The notes under the pieces were generated by a model, which did not search any database, had not been told where the DNA came from, and worked only from the letters and a program-made list of their open reading frames with translations. DNA of 41,138 bases from Pseudomonas syringae (lineage in GTDB: Bacteria; Pseudomonadota; Gammaproteobacteria; Pseudomonadales; Pseudomonadaceae). The DNA is taken from NCBI RefSeq assembly GCF_021606685.1, contig NZ_WKCB01000051.1, forward strand, positions 1-41,138. The letters run 5' to 3'. Both the position numbers and the translations under genes were made by a program. Below are positions 15,662-24,054 of the stretch, piece after piece; the first letter of the stretch is position 1, and each line of letters opens with the position of its first letter.

Positions 15662-16351
15662 ATGCTCCGTAACTCTCTTCGCCTCACTGCCCTGTGTGCC
15701 GGCCTGCTGCTCGGTGCCAACGCTATGGCATTGGACCTTGGCAGCCTGTCCCAGGGCGACGCCAGCGGCGGCCTCAAGGACGCACTGACCCAAGGCGCCC
15801 AGATCGCCGTGAAACAACTGGGCGTACCCGGTGGTTTCAGCAATAACCCAGAAGTAAAAATCGGCCTTCCCGGCAAACTGGGCAAAGTCGCCGACAAGCT
15901 GAAGATGTTTGGTATGGGCGATCAAGTCACGCAGCTGGAAACCAGCATGAACAAGGCGGCCGAAACGGCTGTGACCCAGGCTCAACCGATCCTGGTCAAC
16001 GCGGTGAAGAACATGAGTGTGACGGACGCCAAGGGAATCCTCAGCGGCGGCCAGGATTCGGCGACTCAATACCTGAACAAAAGCAGTCGCGAAGAGATCC
16101 GCGCCAAGTTTCTGCCGATCGTCAAGGCAGCTACCGACAAGGTCGGTGTCGCCCAGCAATACAACGCCCTCGCCGGCAAGGCTGCGGCCTTCGGCGCAGT
16201 AGACGCCAAGAGCGCCAATGTCGAAAACTACGTGACCGAACAGGCGCTGGACGGGTTGTTCAAGATGATTGCGCAGCAGGAAGAAACCATTCGCAAGAAC
16301 CCGGCGGCGGCAGCCACCAGCCTGGCCAAAAAGGTCTTTGGCGCGCTGTAA
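15662..16351 (+). CDS. DUF4197 periplasmic protein
   Basis: 229 residues with a Sec signal peptide (LRLTALCAGLLLGANAMA, cleavage after about residue 22). The mature protein is helical, with LKDALTQGAQIAVKQLG, VKIGLPGKLGKVADKLK and LSGGQDSATQYLNKSS, which I recognise as DUF4197 sequence. No enzymatic motif is visible and the function is unknown. The Shine-Dalgarno is AAGGAAG, 7 bases before the ATG. It is probably co-transcribed with the upstream lipoprotein and ends at a strong hairpin. Confidence 0.88.
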   Translation: MLRNSLRLTALCAGLLLGANAMALDLGSLSQGDASGGLKDALTQGAQIAVKQLGVPGGFSNNPEVKIGLPGKLGKVADKLKMFGMGDQVTQLETSMNKAAETAVTQAQPILVNAVKNMSVTDAKGILSGGQDSATQYLNKSSREEIRAKFLPIVKAATDKVGVAQQYNALAGKAAAFGAVDAKSANVENYVTEQALDGLFKMIAQQEETIRKNPAAAATSLAKKVFGAL

Positions 16352-16363
16352 CCCCTTCTCTCA

Positions 16364-16390
16364 CTGTGCCCAGGGCAACCCTGGGCACAG
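16364..16390 (+). terminator. Perfect 12-bp hairpin after the DUF4197 gene
   Basis: CTGTGCCCAGGG (16364-16375) and CCCTGGGCACAG (16379-16390) pair fully around a CAA loop. There is no following T-run on the plus strand. It lies between convergent genes and could serve either. Confidence 0.6.
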
Positions 16391-16409
16391 CTGCTTCAGA
16401 CTAAGCCTC

Positions 16410-16691
16410 TTAACGACTCAGCGAACACAGCGGGTACGACGGAATGCACTGTTGTGAATAGTCATTGACCGAGTGCGGGTGCGGATGCGGATGGCTGTTA
16501 CATGGGTGAGTGGTCTGGGTCTGGCAAACAGTTGGCTTGGCTGGATGCAGATGATGATTGTGAGTAACCGTTTTCACGTACACCGGCCTGCAAGGTTTGG
16601 TGAAACCACACTCGTTACGCTGTGAATTGTTGCCCAGCAGGGCTCCGATAAACGCACCTTTGACATTGGCAATAGTAGAAAAAAAGGTCAT
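16410..16691 (-). CDS. Small His/Cys-rich protein of unknown function
   Basis: 93 residues; not recognised. The N-terminus (TFFSTIANVKGAFIGALLG) has a short amphipathic or weakly hydrophobic stretch, too polar for a convincing signal peptide. The rest holds six Cys (28, 34, 56, 64, 82, 89) and nine His, including THNHHLHP and NSHPHPHPHS, which suggests metal binding or a disulfide-bonded peptide. The ATG at 16691 has GGAG 6 bases upstream (GGAGTGTTATATG), good evidence for a real start; the longer frame from 16745 has none. The gene stands alone, between convergent DUF4197 and the LysE-type gene. Base composition is lower in G+C than its neighbours. Confidence 0.6.
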   Translation of the reverse strand: MTFFSTIANVKGAFIGALLGNNSQRNECGFTKPCRPVYVKTVTHNHHLHPAKPTVCQTQTTHPCNSHPHPHPHSVNDYSQQCIPSYPLCSLSR

Positions 16692-16836
16692 ATAACACTC
16701 CATAAACTCATTGAAATAGGCTCGACCGCTCACTGCGCAAGTCAAAACCTGTGCCTGTCCATCAGGCTTTTCTGAGTGGAGTAAAAAAATACTAACGTTC
16801 CATCTGGTTCGCTGCCGACTTGCATCGGCATGTAAA

Positions 16837-17430
16837 TCAATGAATCACCGAGTCCGCCAGGCGACCCATCATGAGCGTGGCAAAACAGCAGATCGCCACG
16901 GACGTTACCCGGTTGATCTTCAACGGCGTGAGCCACGCTTTCTGAACCCCTTCGAAGCGGCTGCCCAGCACGATCCAGGCAGACCCCACCGGTATCACCA
17001 CCACCGCGAGCGTGGCCATGAACGCGGCATACCCCTGCAGCGAGGCGAACGCGCTGATCGGCGCGATAAACGAAACGATCAGCAAGCCTTTGGGGTTCAT
17101 CACCGTGAGCCAGAAGAAATACAAGCCGGAAAAACGGTCGCCCGCGGGGGTGATATCCGTGCTTTTGCGCTGCCACAGCTTGAACGAGACATACAGCAGG
17201 TAGCAGGCCGCCGCCAATTGCGTGGCTTTCAACGCGCCCGGCGAATAGGTCGCCAGATGCAGCAACGCCACTCCCCACAGCGATACCTGCAGCAGGTACG
17301 CCAAGCACTCGACAAAGGCGAGCTTCCACGAAGCCCGATACCCGAACAACACTCCGGCACGCAATAGCAGGGTGTTGGTCGGGCCGGGGGCCAGCAACAA
17401 CAAGATCAGGGCTGAAACAGTGGCCAGCAT
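16837..17430 (-). CDS. LysE/RhtB-family amino-acid exporter
   Basis: 197 residues with six predicted membrane segments. The N-terminal ALILLLLAPGPTNTLLLRAG is the LysE-family signature (PGPxxT). It would export an amino acid or related compound. The ATG at 17430 lies two bases after the mexK stop (TAATCATG), with GAGGAAGGA inside the mexK end, so translation is coupled to the efflux operon. An upstream frame extension into mexK is a shadow. A different, longer start would lack hydrophobicity. Confidence 0.9.
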   Translation of the reverse strand: MLATVSALILLLLAPGPTNTLLLRAGVLFGYRASWKLAFVECLAYLLQVSLWGVALLHLATYSPGALKATQLAAACYLLYVSFKLWQRKSTDITPAGDRFSGLYFFWLTVMNPKGLLIVSFIAPISAFASLQGYAAFMATLAVVVIPVGSAWIVLGSRFEGVQKAWLTPLKINRVTSVAICCFATLMMGRLADSVIH

Positions 17431-17432
17431 GA

Positions 17433-20400
17433 TTACGCGACGTCCTTCCTCACTCGGAACCACGCAGCATACAGGGCCGGCAGGAACAATAGGGTCAACG
17501 CCGTCGCCACAATCAACCCGCCCATGATTGCCACCGCCATCGGCCCGAAGAATACGCTGCGTGACAGCGGGATCATCGCCAGCACCGCCGCCAGGGCTGT
17601 AAGAACAATCGGACGGAAGCGACGGACGGTGGCTTCGATGATCGCCTGCCACGGCGCCAGGCCGGCCTTGATGTCCTGTTCGATCTGGTCCACCAGAATC
17701 ACCGAGTTACGCATGATCATGCCCGACAAGGCGATGGTGCCCAGCATGGCCACGAAGCCGAAGGGCTGGCGGAATACCAGCAAAAACAGCGTTACACCAA
17801 TCAGGCCCAGGGGCGCCGTCAGAAACACCATCGCCGTGCGTGAGAAGCTGCGCAGTTGCAGCATCAACAAGGTCAGTACCACCACGATAAACAGCGGCAC
17901 GCCAGCCTTCACCGAGTTCTGCCCACGGGCGGAGTCTTCGACGGTGCCGCCAACGTCCAGCAGGTAACCGTCCGGCAGTTCAGCGCGCACGCCTTCAAGC
18001 GTCGGCAGAATCTGTTGAACCAGGGTCGCCGGTTGGTCCTTGCCGTAGATGTCGGCGCGAACGGTGACCGTCGGCAGGCGGTTACGGTGCCAGATAATGC
18101 CCTCTTCGAAGCCGTACTCCAGGGTGGCGATCTGTGACAGCGCTACGCTTGTGCCGTTGTCGGTCGGCACGGCCAAGCTCGGCAGCAGGGACAACTCGGT
18201 GCGCTCATGGACCGTGCCGCGCAGGAGGATTTCGATCAACTCGTTATCCTCCCGGTATTGGCTGACGCTGGAGCCGGTCAGAGAACTCTGCAGGAATTTC
18301 GACAGGTTGGCGGTGCTCACGCCAAGGGCGCGGGCGCGGTCCTGGTCGATATTCAGGTACACGATTTTGCTCGGTTCTTCCCAATCCAGGTGCACGTTGA
18401 CCACGTGGGTATTTTCGCGAACCTTGGCCGCCACTTTCCGTGCGAGGGCGCGGACTTCTTCGATGTGTTCGCCGGTTACTCGAAATTGCACCGGATAGCC
18501 CACGGGCGGGCCGTTCTCCAGGCGCGTGACCCGCGAGCGCAGGTCCGGGAACTGTTCGTTGAGGGTTTCGATCAGCCAGGTGCGCAGGCTTTCGCGCTCT
18601 TCGATGGTCTTGGCCAGCACCACAAATTGCGCAAAGCTGGCCGCTGGCAGCTGCTGGTCCAGCGGCAGGTAGAAGCGCGGCGAACCGGTGCCCACGTAGG
18701 CCACGTAGTTGTCGATACCGGCGTGCTCCTTGAGCAGCGCCTCCAGGCGTTTAACCTGATCGGCGGTATTGCTCAGGGAAGTGCCCTCGGCGAGCTTGAG
18801 ATCAACCATCAGCTCCAGGCGCCCGGAGGCCGGGAAGAACTGCTGCGGCACAAAGCGGAACAGCGCGACCGAGCCAATAAACAGCAGCAGGGTCAACACG
18901 ATCACGGTTTTGCGCCGACGCACACACCACTCCACCAAACGCCTTACTCGCTGATAGAAAGGTGTGCCGTAGGGATCCGGACCGTCGGTGCCGTGCTTGG
19001 CTGCGTGAATCTTCGCCAGATCCGGCAGGAGTTTTTCCCCCAGGTACGGCACAAACACCACGGCTGCGACCCACGACGCCAGCAACGCAATGGTCACCAC
19101 CTGGAAGATCGAACGGGTGTATTCGCCGGTACTCGATTGCGCAGTGGCAATCGGCAGGAAGCCTGCCGCCGTGATCAGCGTACCGGTGAGCATCGGGAAG
19201 GCGGTACTGGTCCAGGCGAAACTCGCGGCTTTAAGCCGGTCGTACCCCTGCTCCATTTTGATCGCCATCATTTCCACGGCGATGATCGCGTCATCCACCA
19301 GCAGTCCCAGGGCCAACACCAACGCGCCAAGTGAGATCTTGTGCAAGCCGATACCGAGGTAATACATGCTCGCAAAGGTCATCGCCAGCACCAGCGGAAT
19401 CGCCAGGGCGACCACCATGCCGGTGCGCACACCCAGGGAGAAGAAACTCACCAGCAAGACGATGGCCAGTGCCTCTGCCAACACTTGGACGAATTCTCCG
19501 ACGCTGGTTTTTACCGCTGCCGGTTGGTCCGACACCTTGCGCAGTTCCATACCTGCCGGAAGGTTCTTCTGCAGGCGTGCGAATTCGCCTTCAAGCGCCT
19601 TGCCCAGCACCAGAATGTCGCCACCGTCGCGCATGGCCACGGCCAGGCCGATGGCGTCGGCGCCCATATAGCGCATGCGCGGTGCCGGCGGGTCGTTGAA
19701 GCCACGGTGGATGTCAGCCACGTCGCCGATACGGAAAGTGCGATCACCGACACGAATCGGGAAATTGCGGATCTCTTCCACCGTCTTGAAGTTGCCCGAC
19801 ACGCGCAATTGCACGCGCTCACTCGGGGTTTCAAAGAAGCCGGCGGTGGACACCGCGTTCTGCTCTTGCAACGCCTGCTGCACGGCGGCCAATGGCAGAC
19901 CGAGGGTGGCGAGCTTGAGGTTGGACAACTCGATCCAGATCTTCTCGTCCTGTAGGCCAAGCAACTCGACCTTGCCCACATCCGGCACGCGTTGCAGCTG
20001 AATCTGGATACGGTCGGCGTAGTCCTTGAGCACCGCATAGTCGAAACCGTCGCCGGTCAGCGCGTAGATATTGCCAAAGGTAGTGCCGAATTCATCGTTG
20101 AAAAATGGGCCCTGGATATCCGGCGGCAAGGTCTGGCGGATGTCGCTGATCTTCTTGCGCACCTGGTACCACAGCTCGGGAATCTGCGCCGAGTGCATGG
20201 AGTCGCGAGCGATGAAGGTGACCTGGGACTCGCCCGGCCGCGAGAACGAAACGATGCGCTCGTACTCACCGGTCTCCATCAGTTTTTTCTCGATACGCTC
20301 GGTGACCTGGCGCGAGACTTCCTGGGCTGTGGCCCCGGGCCAGTTGGTCTTGATGACCATGGCCTTGAAGGTAAAGGGCGGGTCTTCACTTTGTCCCAAC

Positions 20401-20498
20401 TTGGTGTAGGACAAGGTGCCGACTACGGCCAGCAGGATCATCAGGAACAGAACAATCTGGCGATTACGCAACGCCCATTCGGAAAGATTGAAACCCAT
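17433..20498 (-). CDS. mexK: RND efflux pump inner-membrane transporter, MexK-like
   Basis: 1021 residues, full length for the family. One N-terminal helix, a large periplasmic loop (about 35-330), a helix cluster, a second loop (about 560-850) and a final helix cluster are visible. The proton-relay aspartates D402-D403 sit in LVDDAIIAVEMMA. The sequence YTKLGQSEDPPFTFKAMVI is typical of the MexK/TriC-like subgroup. The pump exports drugs from periplasm or inner membrane using proton entry; P. aeruginosa MexJK handles triclosan and erythromycin. The ATG at 20498 has AAGGAG 9 bases upstream, inside mexJ. No outer-membrane channel gene is present, as in P. aeruginosa. Confidence 0.93.
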   Translation of the reverse strand: MGFNLSEWALRNRQIVLFLMILLAVVGTLSYTKLGQSEDPPFTFKAMVIKTNWPGATAQEVSRQVTERIEKKLMETGEYERIVSFSRPGESQVTFIARDSMHSAQIPELWYQVRKKISDIRQTLPPDIQGPFFNDEFGTTFGNIYALTGDGFDYAVLKDYADRIQIQLQRVPDVGKVELLGLQDEKIWIELSNLKLATLGLPLAAVQQALQEQNAVSTAGFFETPSERVQLRVSGNFKTVEEIRNFPIRVGDRTFRIGDVADIHRGFNDPPAPRMRYMGADAIGLAVAMRDGGDILVLGKALEGEFARLQKNLPAGMELRKVSDQPAAVKTSVGEFVQVLAEALAIVLLVSFFSLGVRTGMVVALAIPLVLAMTFASMYYLGIGLHKISLGALVLALGLLVDDAIIAVEMMAIKMEQGYDRLKAASFAWTSTAFPMLTGTLITAAGFLPIATAQSSTGEYTRSIFQVVTIALLASWVAAVVFVPYLGEKLLPDLAKIHAAKHGTDGPDPYGTPFYQRVRRLVEWCVRRRKTVIVLTLLLFIGSVALFRFVPQQFFPASGRLELMVDLKLAEGTSLSNTADQVKRLEALLKEHAGIDNYVAYVGTGSPRFYLPLDQQLPAASFAQFVVLAKTIEERESLRTWLIETLNEQFPDLRSRVTRLENGPPVGYPVQFRVTGEHIEEVRALARKVAAKVRENTHVVNVHLDWEEPSKIVYLNIDQDRARALGVSTANLSKFLQSSLTGSSVSQYREDNELIEILLRGTVHERTELSLLPSLAVPTDNGTSVALSQIATLEYGFEEGIIWHRNRLPTVTVRADIYGKDQPATLVQQILPTLEGVRAELPDGYLLDVGGTVEDSARGQNSVKAGVPLFIVVVLTLLMLQLRSFSRTAMVFLTAPLGLIGVTLFLLVFRQPFGFVAMLGTIALSGMIMRNSVILVDQIEQDIKAGLAPWQAIIEATVRRFRPIVLTALAAVLAMIPLSRSVFFGPMAVAIMGGLIVATALTLLFLPALYAAWFRVRKDVA

Positions 20499-20504
20499 CG
20501 GGGA

Positions 20505-21605
20505 CTACTCCTTGGCCGCCAGATTCACCACCCGGTTGGAGCGATCCACCGGGCGCACTTGCTGGCCCTCGTGGAGCACATGCACGCCGGCGGCAATTAC
20601 CCAATCAGTGGGGTTCAAGCCTTCGAGCACCGGTACGGTGTTTTCGCCAAAGGCGCCAATACGCACCGGTGTGCGCTTGAGGGTGTTGTCCGGCTGTACG
20701 CGCCAGACGTAGGCAGCACCGTTCTCTGCACTGAGGGCAGACAGCGGCACCGACAGCGCAATGACGCCATCGGCCTGGATGAACACACGGGCGCTCTGGC
20801 CCAGCTCTGCCGGAACTTTGCCGCCGGTGAAGGCAACACGCGCAGCAAAGGTGCGCGACTTGGGATCGGCTGCGGGCGACAGCTCACGAATGCGCCCGGC
20901 AAAGCGTTGGCCCGGCTGGCTCCACAGCTCGACGGCGACCGGCTGGCCTATCTTGAAGCGGCCAAAACCCTGCTCCGGCAAGCTGATCAGCACTTCGCGC
21001 TCGCCATCGGTGGCCAGGGTGAATACTGTTTGCCCGGCGGAAACCACCTGGCCGACTTCCACCGCACGCTTGGCAACCACACCGTCCTGTGGCGCGCGCA
21101 GCACGGCGTAACCGGCCTGATTGCTGGACACGTTGAACTCAGCCTTGATCTGCTTGAGGCGCGCTTCGCCGGATCGGTAGAGGTTTTCGGAATTATCGTA
21201 CTGGGAACGGCTGACCATCTGACGGTCCATCAGGGTCTTGTAGCGATCGCGCTCGGCGCGCACCAGGCTCAAGTTGGCCTCGGCGGCGGCCACCTGCGCA
21301 CGCGTAGCCTCCAGTTGCAGGCGCACATCCTGAGGGTCGAGTTCGGCCAGTGGCTGGTTGGCCTTGACGCGCTCACCCTCCTCCACCAGCCGTTTGCTGA
21401 CTTTGCCACCGATGCGAAAGGCCAGGTCCGGTTCGTAACGGGCCCGCACTTCGCCAGGGAAACTGTCCATCGCCAGCGCCGAGGGCTGCGGCTGCACCAC
21501 CATGGCCGGCCGAACAGGGGTGTGAGCCGCTTCTTCATGACCGCAGGCGGCCAAGAGGAAAATCAGGCTGGCAGGCAACGCAAAGGGCAGGAAAGTACTG
21601 CGCAT
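20505..21605 (-). CDS. mexJ: RND efflux periplasmic adaptor lipoprotein, MexJ-like
   Basis: 366 residues. The signal peptide ends in a lipobox FLLAAC with Cys21, so it is a lipid-anchored membrane-fusion protein. Barrel-sandwich halves (VSKRLVEEGERVKANQPLAELD and VLRAPQDGVVAKRAVEVGQVV) flank a helical hairpin rich in Arg/Glu; a beta-barrel and membrane-proximal domain follow. It links MexK to an outer-membrane channel. It precedes mexK by six bases. Expression should be repressed by MexL, whose gene is divergent, through the palindrome next to a perfect -10 box. Confidence 0.92.
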   Translation of the reverse strand: MRSTFLPFALPASLIFLLAACGHEEAAHTPVRPAMVVQPQPSALAMDSFPGEVRARYEPDLAFRIGGKVSKRLVEEGERVKANQPLAELDPQDVRLQLEATRAQVAAAEANLSLVRAERDRYKTLMDRQMVSRSQYDNSENLYRSGEARLKQIKAEFNVSSNQAGYAVLRAPQDGVVAKRAVEVGQVVSAGQTVFTLATDGEREVLISLPEQGFGRFKIGQPVAVELWSQPGQRFAGRIRELSPAADPKSRTFAARVAFTGGKVPAELGQSARVFIQADGVIALSVPLSALSAENGAAYVWRVQPDNTLKRTPVRIGAFGENTVPVLEGLNPTDWVIAAGVHVLHEGQQVRPVDRSNRVVNLAAKE

Positions 21606-21639
21606 GCTCAGGGACCTTTCGCAAAGGGAGCTTGGAATA

Positions 21640-21690
21640 ATTATACTGGCCAGTATGTTATTAATACCAAACTCGCCAGTCCAGTATTAA
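21640..21690. promoter_or_regulatory. mexJ/mexL divergent promoter with MexL-type operator
   Basis: A 14-bp perfect palindrome ATACTGGCCAGTAT (21643-21656) abuts a minus-strand -10 box TATAAT (21640-21645) for mexJ. A second inverted repeat, TTAATAC (21661-21667) with GTATTAA (21684-21690), lies closer to mexL, and CCAGTAT recurs at 21681-21687. P. aeruginosa MexL is described as binding GTATTT-type inverted repeats in this region; the GTATT half-sites here agree with that. Assignment of the repressor is inference. Confidence 0.7.
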
Positions 21691-21698
21691 AGGTAAAA

Positions 21699-22334
21699 AT
21701 GTCCGACAATCCTGTAAACACCAATAGCCCCGGGCGTCCCAAGGACATGGCGAAACGCCAGGCTATCCTCCAGGCAGCAAAAGTGCTGTTTTTGAGCAAT
21801 GGCTACGCCAGTACCAGCATGGATGCCGTGGCCCTTGAGGCCGGCGTGTCGAAGCTGACCGTCTATAGCCACTTCACCGACAAGGAAACCCTGTTCACCG
21901 CCGCCGTGGTCGCCACATGCGAAGAGCAGTTACCGGTGATGTACTTCGAGCTGCCGGAACACGTACCTGTAGAGACGGTGTTGTTGAATATCGCGCGACG
22001 GTTCCATCGCCTGATCAACAGCGAAGAGTCAGTGAACCTGCATCGTCTGATGATGACCACCGGGAATCAGGACGTGAAACTTTCACAGATCTTCTTCGAA
22101 GCCGGCCCGATGCGCATGCTGCAAGGCATGGAGCGCCTGCTTGGCAACATCGACCGCAGCGGCGCGCTGAGCATCGACAAGCCGTTCAAGGCCGCCGAAC
22201 ACTTCTTCTGCCTGCTCAAGGGCACGGCGAATTTCTGCCTGTTGTATGGCTGTGGCGGCCAACTGAGCGAGGCCGAGGCTGAAGCTCATGTGCAGGAAGT
22301 GGTGGGGTTGTTCATGCGGGCCTACACGCCCTGA
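21699..22334 (+). CDS. mexL: TetR-family repressor, MexL-like
   Basis: 211 residues. The N-terminal helix-turn-helix (about residues 39-59, TSMDAVALEAGVSKLTVYSHF) is a standard TetR DNA-binding domain; the C-terminal part is a helical ligand-binding and dimer domain with FFEAGPMRM and LLKGTANFCLLYG. It is divergent from mexJ and should repress mexJK and itself. The ATG at 21699 has AAAGG 6 bases upstream; the very long frame that runs back through mexJ and mexK is a shadow. Ends before a complex REP cluster. Confidence 0.93.
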   Translation: MSDNPVNTNSPGRPKDMAKRQAILQAAKVLFLSNGYASTSMDAVALEAGVSKLTVYSHFTDKETLFTAAVVATCEEQLPVMYFELPEHVPVETVLLNIARRFHRLINSEESVNLHRLMMTTGNQDVKLSQIFFEAGPMRMLQGMERLLGNIDRSGALSIDKPFKAAEHFFCLLKGTANFCLLYGCGGQLSEAEAEAHVQEVVGLFMRAYTP

Positions 22335-22344
22335 CCGACATCCC

Positions 22345-22540
22345 GTGGCGAGCGAGCCTGTTGTGGCAAGCGGGCCTGTTGTGGCGAGCGGGCTTGCCCG
22401 CGTTGGGCCGCGAAGCGGCCCCCGTTAAGAGCGCCGCGTTTGCTCGTGTAGACCGAGGTGCTTGGTTTTGGGGCCGCTTCGCAGCCCAACGCGGGCAAGC
22501 CCGCTCGCCACAATAAGCCCGCTAGGCCCGCTTGCCGCAA
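22345..22540. repeat. Stuttered REP/REPIN cluster (GTGGCGAGCGGGCTTGC class)
   Basis: The core is a large inverted repeat: arms 22381-22422 (from GTGGCGAGCGGGCTTGCCCG) and 22470-22511. On the left the 18-bp tip is repeated in tandem at 22345-22362, 22363-22380 and 22381-22398. On the right, degenerate inverse copies follow (AGGCCCGCTTGCCGCAAC near 22524-22541). It separates convergent mexL and rsmJ. Confidence 0.88.
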
Positions 22541-22552
22541 CACGCGTGATCT

Positions 22553-23335
22553 TCAGGGTTTGAGGGCTTTTTTCGGGTAGATGTCATAGCGGCTGGATTT
22601 ACCGTCCAGCGCATGGCTCGGCTTGGGCCCGTCGATACACGGTGCTTTGCGCGGACGCTTGACCACCACGCGGTGGCTGGCCAGGGCCAGGGCCGCAGCG
22701 AGCAAGGACGGTGCGTCCGGGTCATCACCGACCAGCGGGCGGAACAGGCGCATTTCCTTCTTCACCAGGGCGGTTTTCTCACGGTGAGGGAACATCGGGT
22801 CGAGGTAGATCACCTGGGGCGGCTCGCCTTGCCAGTTGAGCATTACGTCGATGGAGTTGCCCTTGAGCAGCGTCATGCGCGCCACGATCGGCGCCACCTC
22901 GAAATCCTCCGACGCTCGTGCCAGGCCGTCTTCCAGCAAAGCGCCGATCAGCGGCTGACGTTCAATCAGGCTCATCTCGCAGCCCAGGCTGGCCAGCACG
23001 AACGCGTCCTTGCCCAGCCCCGCCGTGGCGTCCAGCACCCGCGGGCGTACGCCTTGGGCGATGCCCACGGCTTTGGCGATCATCTGCCCGCTACCACCGC
23101 CGTACAAACGTCGATGCGCTGCGCCGCCTTCCACAAAGTCGACCCGCACCGGCCCTGGCGCGTCAGGCCCAAGCTGTTGCAGCTGTAGGCCTTGCTCACC
23201 GACTTGCAGGGAAAAATCCGCATCGGCGAGCTGGAGAGGCAAGCCCAGCAGCGCCGCCCACTGCTCGGCGCGCGCCTGGAAACCTTCGGCCAAGGCCTCG
23301 ACCTGGATGCGGCTGGCCGCGGGTTGTTCGCTCAT
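22553..23335 (-). CDS. rsmJ: 16S rRNA (guanine-1516-N2)-methyltransferase
   Basis: 260 residues. The SAM-binding motif VLDATAGLGKDAFVLASLG and the catalytic-type YLDPMFPHREK are clear RsmJ (YhiQ) signatures; LYGGGSGQMIAKAVG precedes them. It methylates N2 of G1516 in 16S rRNA. The ATG at 23335 is used, not the adjoining TTG. The start region has no strong Shine-Dalgarno. It is divergent from the duplicated-motif protein at 23432, with a 96-base shared region. Confidence 0.95.
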   Translation of the reverse strand: MSEQPAASRIQVEALAEGFQARAEQWAALLGLPLQLADADFSLQVGEQGLQLQQLGPDAPGPVRVDFVEGGAAHRRLYGGGSGQMIAKAVGIAQGVRPRVLDATAGLGKDAFVLASLGCEMSLIERQPLIGALLEDGLARASEDFEVAPIVARMTLLKGNSIDVMLNWQGEPPQVIYLDPMFPHREKTALVKKEMRLFRPLVGDDPDAPSLLAAALALASHRVVVKRPRKAPCIDGPKPSHALDGKSSRYDIYPKKALKP

Positions 23336-23431
23336 CAATCACTACGCTCAAAAATATTAAGGATCGGCAAAAAGCGGCCGATAAAAACAACAGTCAGGTA
23401 TTTTGCCAGAGCTGAGCGTCGACCGAGAAAA

Positions 23432-24052
23432 ATGTCAGACATTCTTCCCCTAACCATCGGTGTACTGCCGACCCACAACCACTACGGCCTGCGCAATACT
23501 CAAGCGCTGGCCGGGGTGAGCCATGTGTGGCAGGACTTCTTCGCCCGGGCGCTGGCCGAGCAGCTCGGTGAAACGCCGGACGCGCTCGCCGCCAAGGCCC
23601 CTGCGCCAGCAGACCCGACGGTAGAGCCGAGTGAGGGCGCTGACCTGTTGTCGCAGATCCTCACCCAGCGTGAGTGCGATGTAACCGACACCGAGATCGC
23701 CCCGCCTGAGCCGCTGTTCCTGCCGATTGCCGAGTTTGAGACTGAGCTGCTGCCTCCGGCCGCTACGCCATTCCCAGAAGAAGAAATCGTCGCCCAGCAA
23801 CGCCAACAGAATTTCGAAAGCGGCTGGGTCCGCCCTATCGTGCTGACCGCCGGCCAGCCTGTGCCAGAGCCAGGCCCGGCGCCGGAACCACGCCCGCTGC
23901 ACCTGCCGATTGCCGAATTTGAACTGGACCTGCTCCCGCCGGCTGCCACGCCGTACCCGACCGAAGAACTGATCGCGCAGCAGAAAGCCCTGGATTTCGA
24001 TTACTACTGGGCTCGCCCATTGATCGCCAACAACCTGCGCCTTGCCGCATAA
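23432..24052 (+). CDS. Hypothetical protein with two copies of a 43-residue motif
   Basis: 206 residues; not recognised. It has no signal peptide or membrane segment. Residues about 94-136 and 155-197 are copies of one motif: LPIAEFExxLLPPAATPxP, then EExxAQQ, an F and W-x-RP. The two are about 60% identical and are separated by a Pro/Glu linker (PVPEPGPAPEPRP). The N-terminal 40 residues (TIGVLPTHNHYGLRN, VSHVWQDFFARAL) look like a separate short domain. The Pro linkers suggest an elongated scaffold or a protein-binding repeat. The ATG at 23432 fits a cytoplasmic protein; no strong Shine-Dalgarno is seen (CGAGAAAA). It ends two bases from the convergent extensin-like gene. Confidence 0.8.
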   Translation: MSDILPLTIGVLPTHNHYGLRNTQALAGVSHVWQDFFARALAEQLGETPDALAAKAPAPADPTVEPSEGADLLSQILTQRECDVTDTEIAPPEPLFLPIAEFETELLPPAATPFPEEEIVAQQRQQNFESGWVRPIVLTAGQPVPEPGPAPEPRPLHLPIAEFELDLLPPAATPYPTEELIAQQKALDFDYYWARPLIANNLRLAA

Positions 24053-24054
24053 GC

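Noticed and set aside
19992..21698. Upstream extension of mexL to a 780-residue frame
   Set aside because: It covers mexJ and mexK antisense. The ATG at 21699 has a proper Shine-Dalgarno and gives a TetR protein of normal length.
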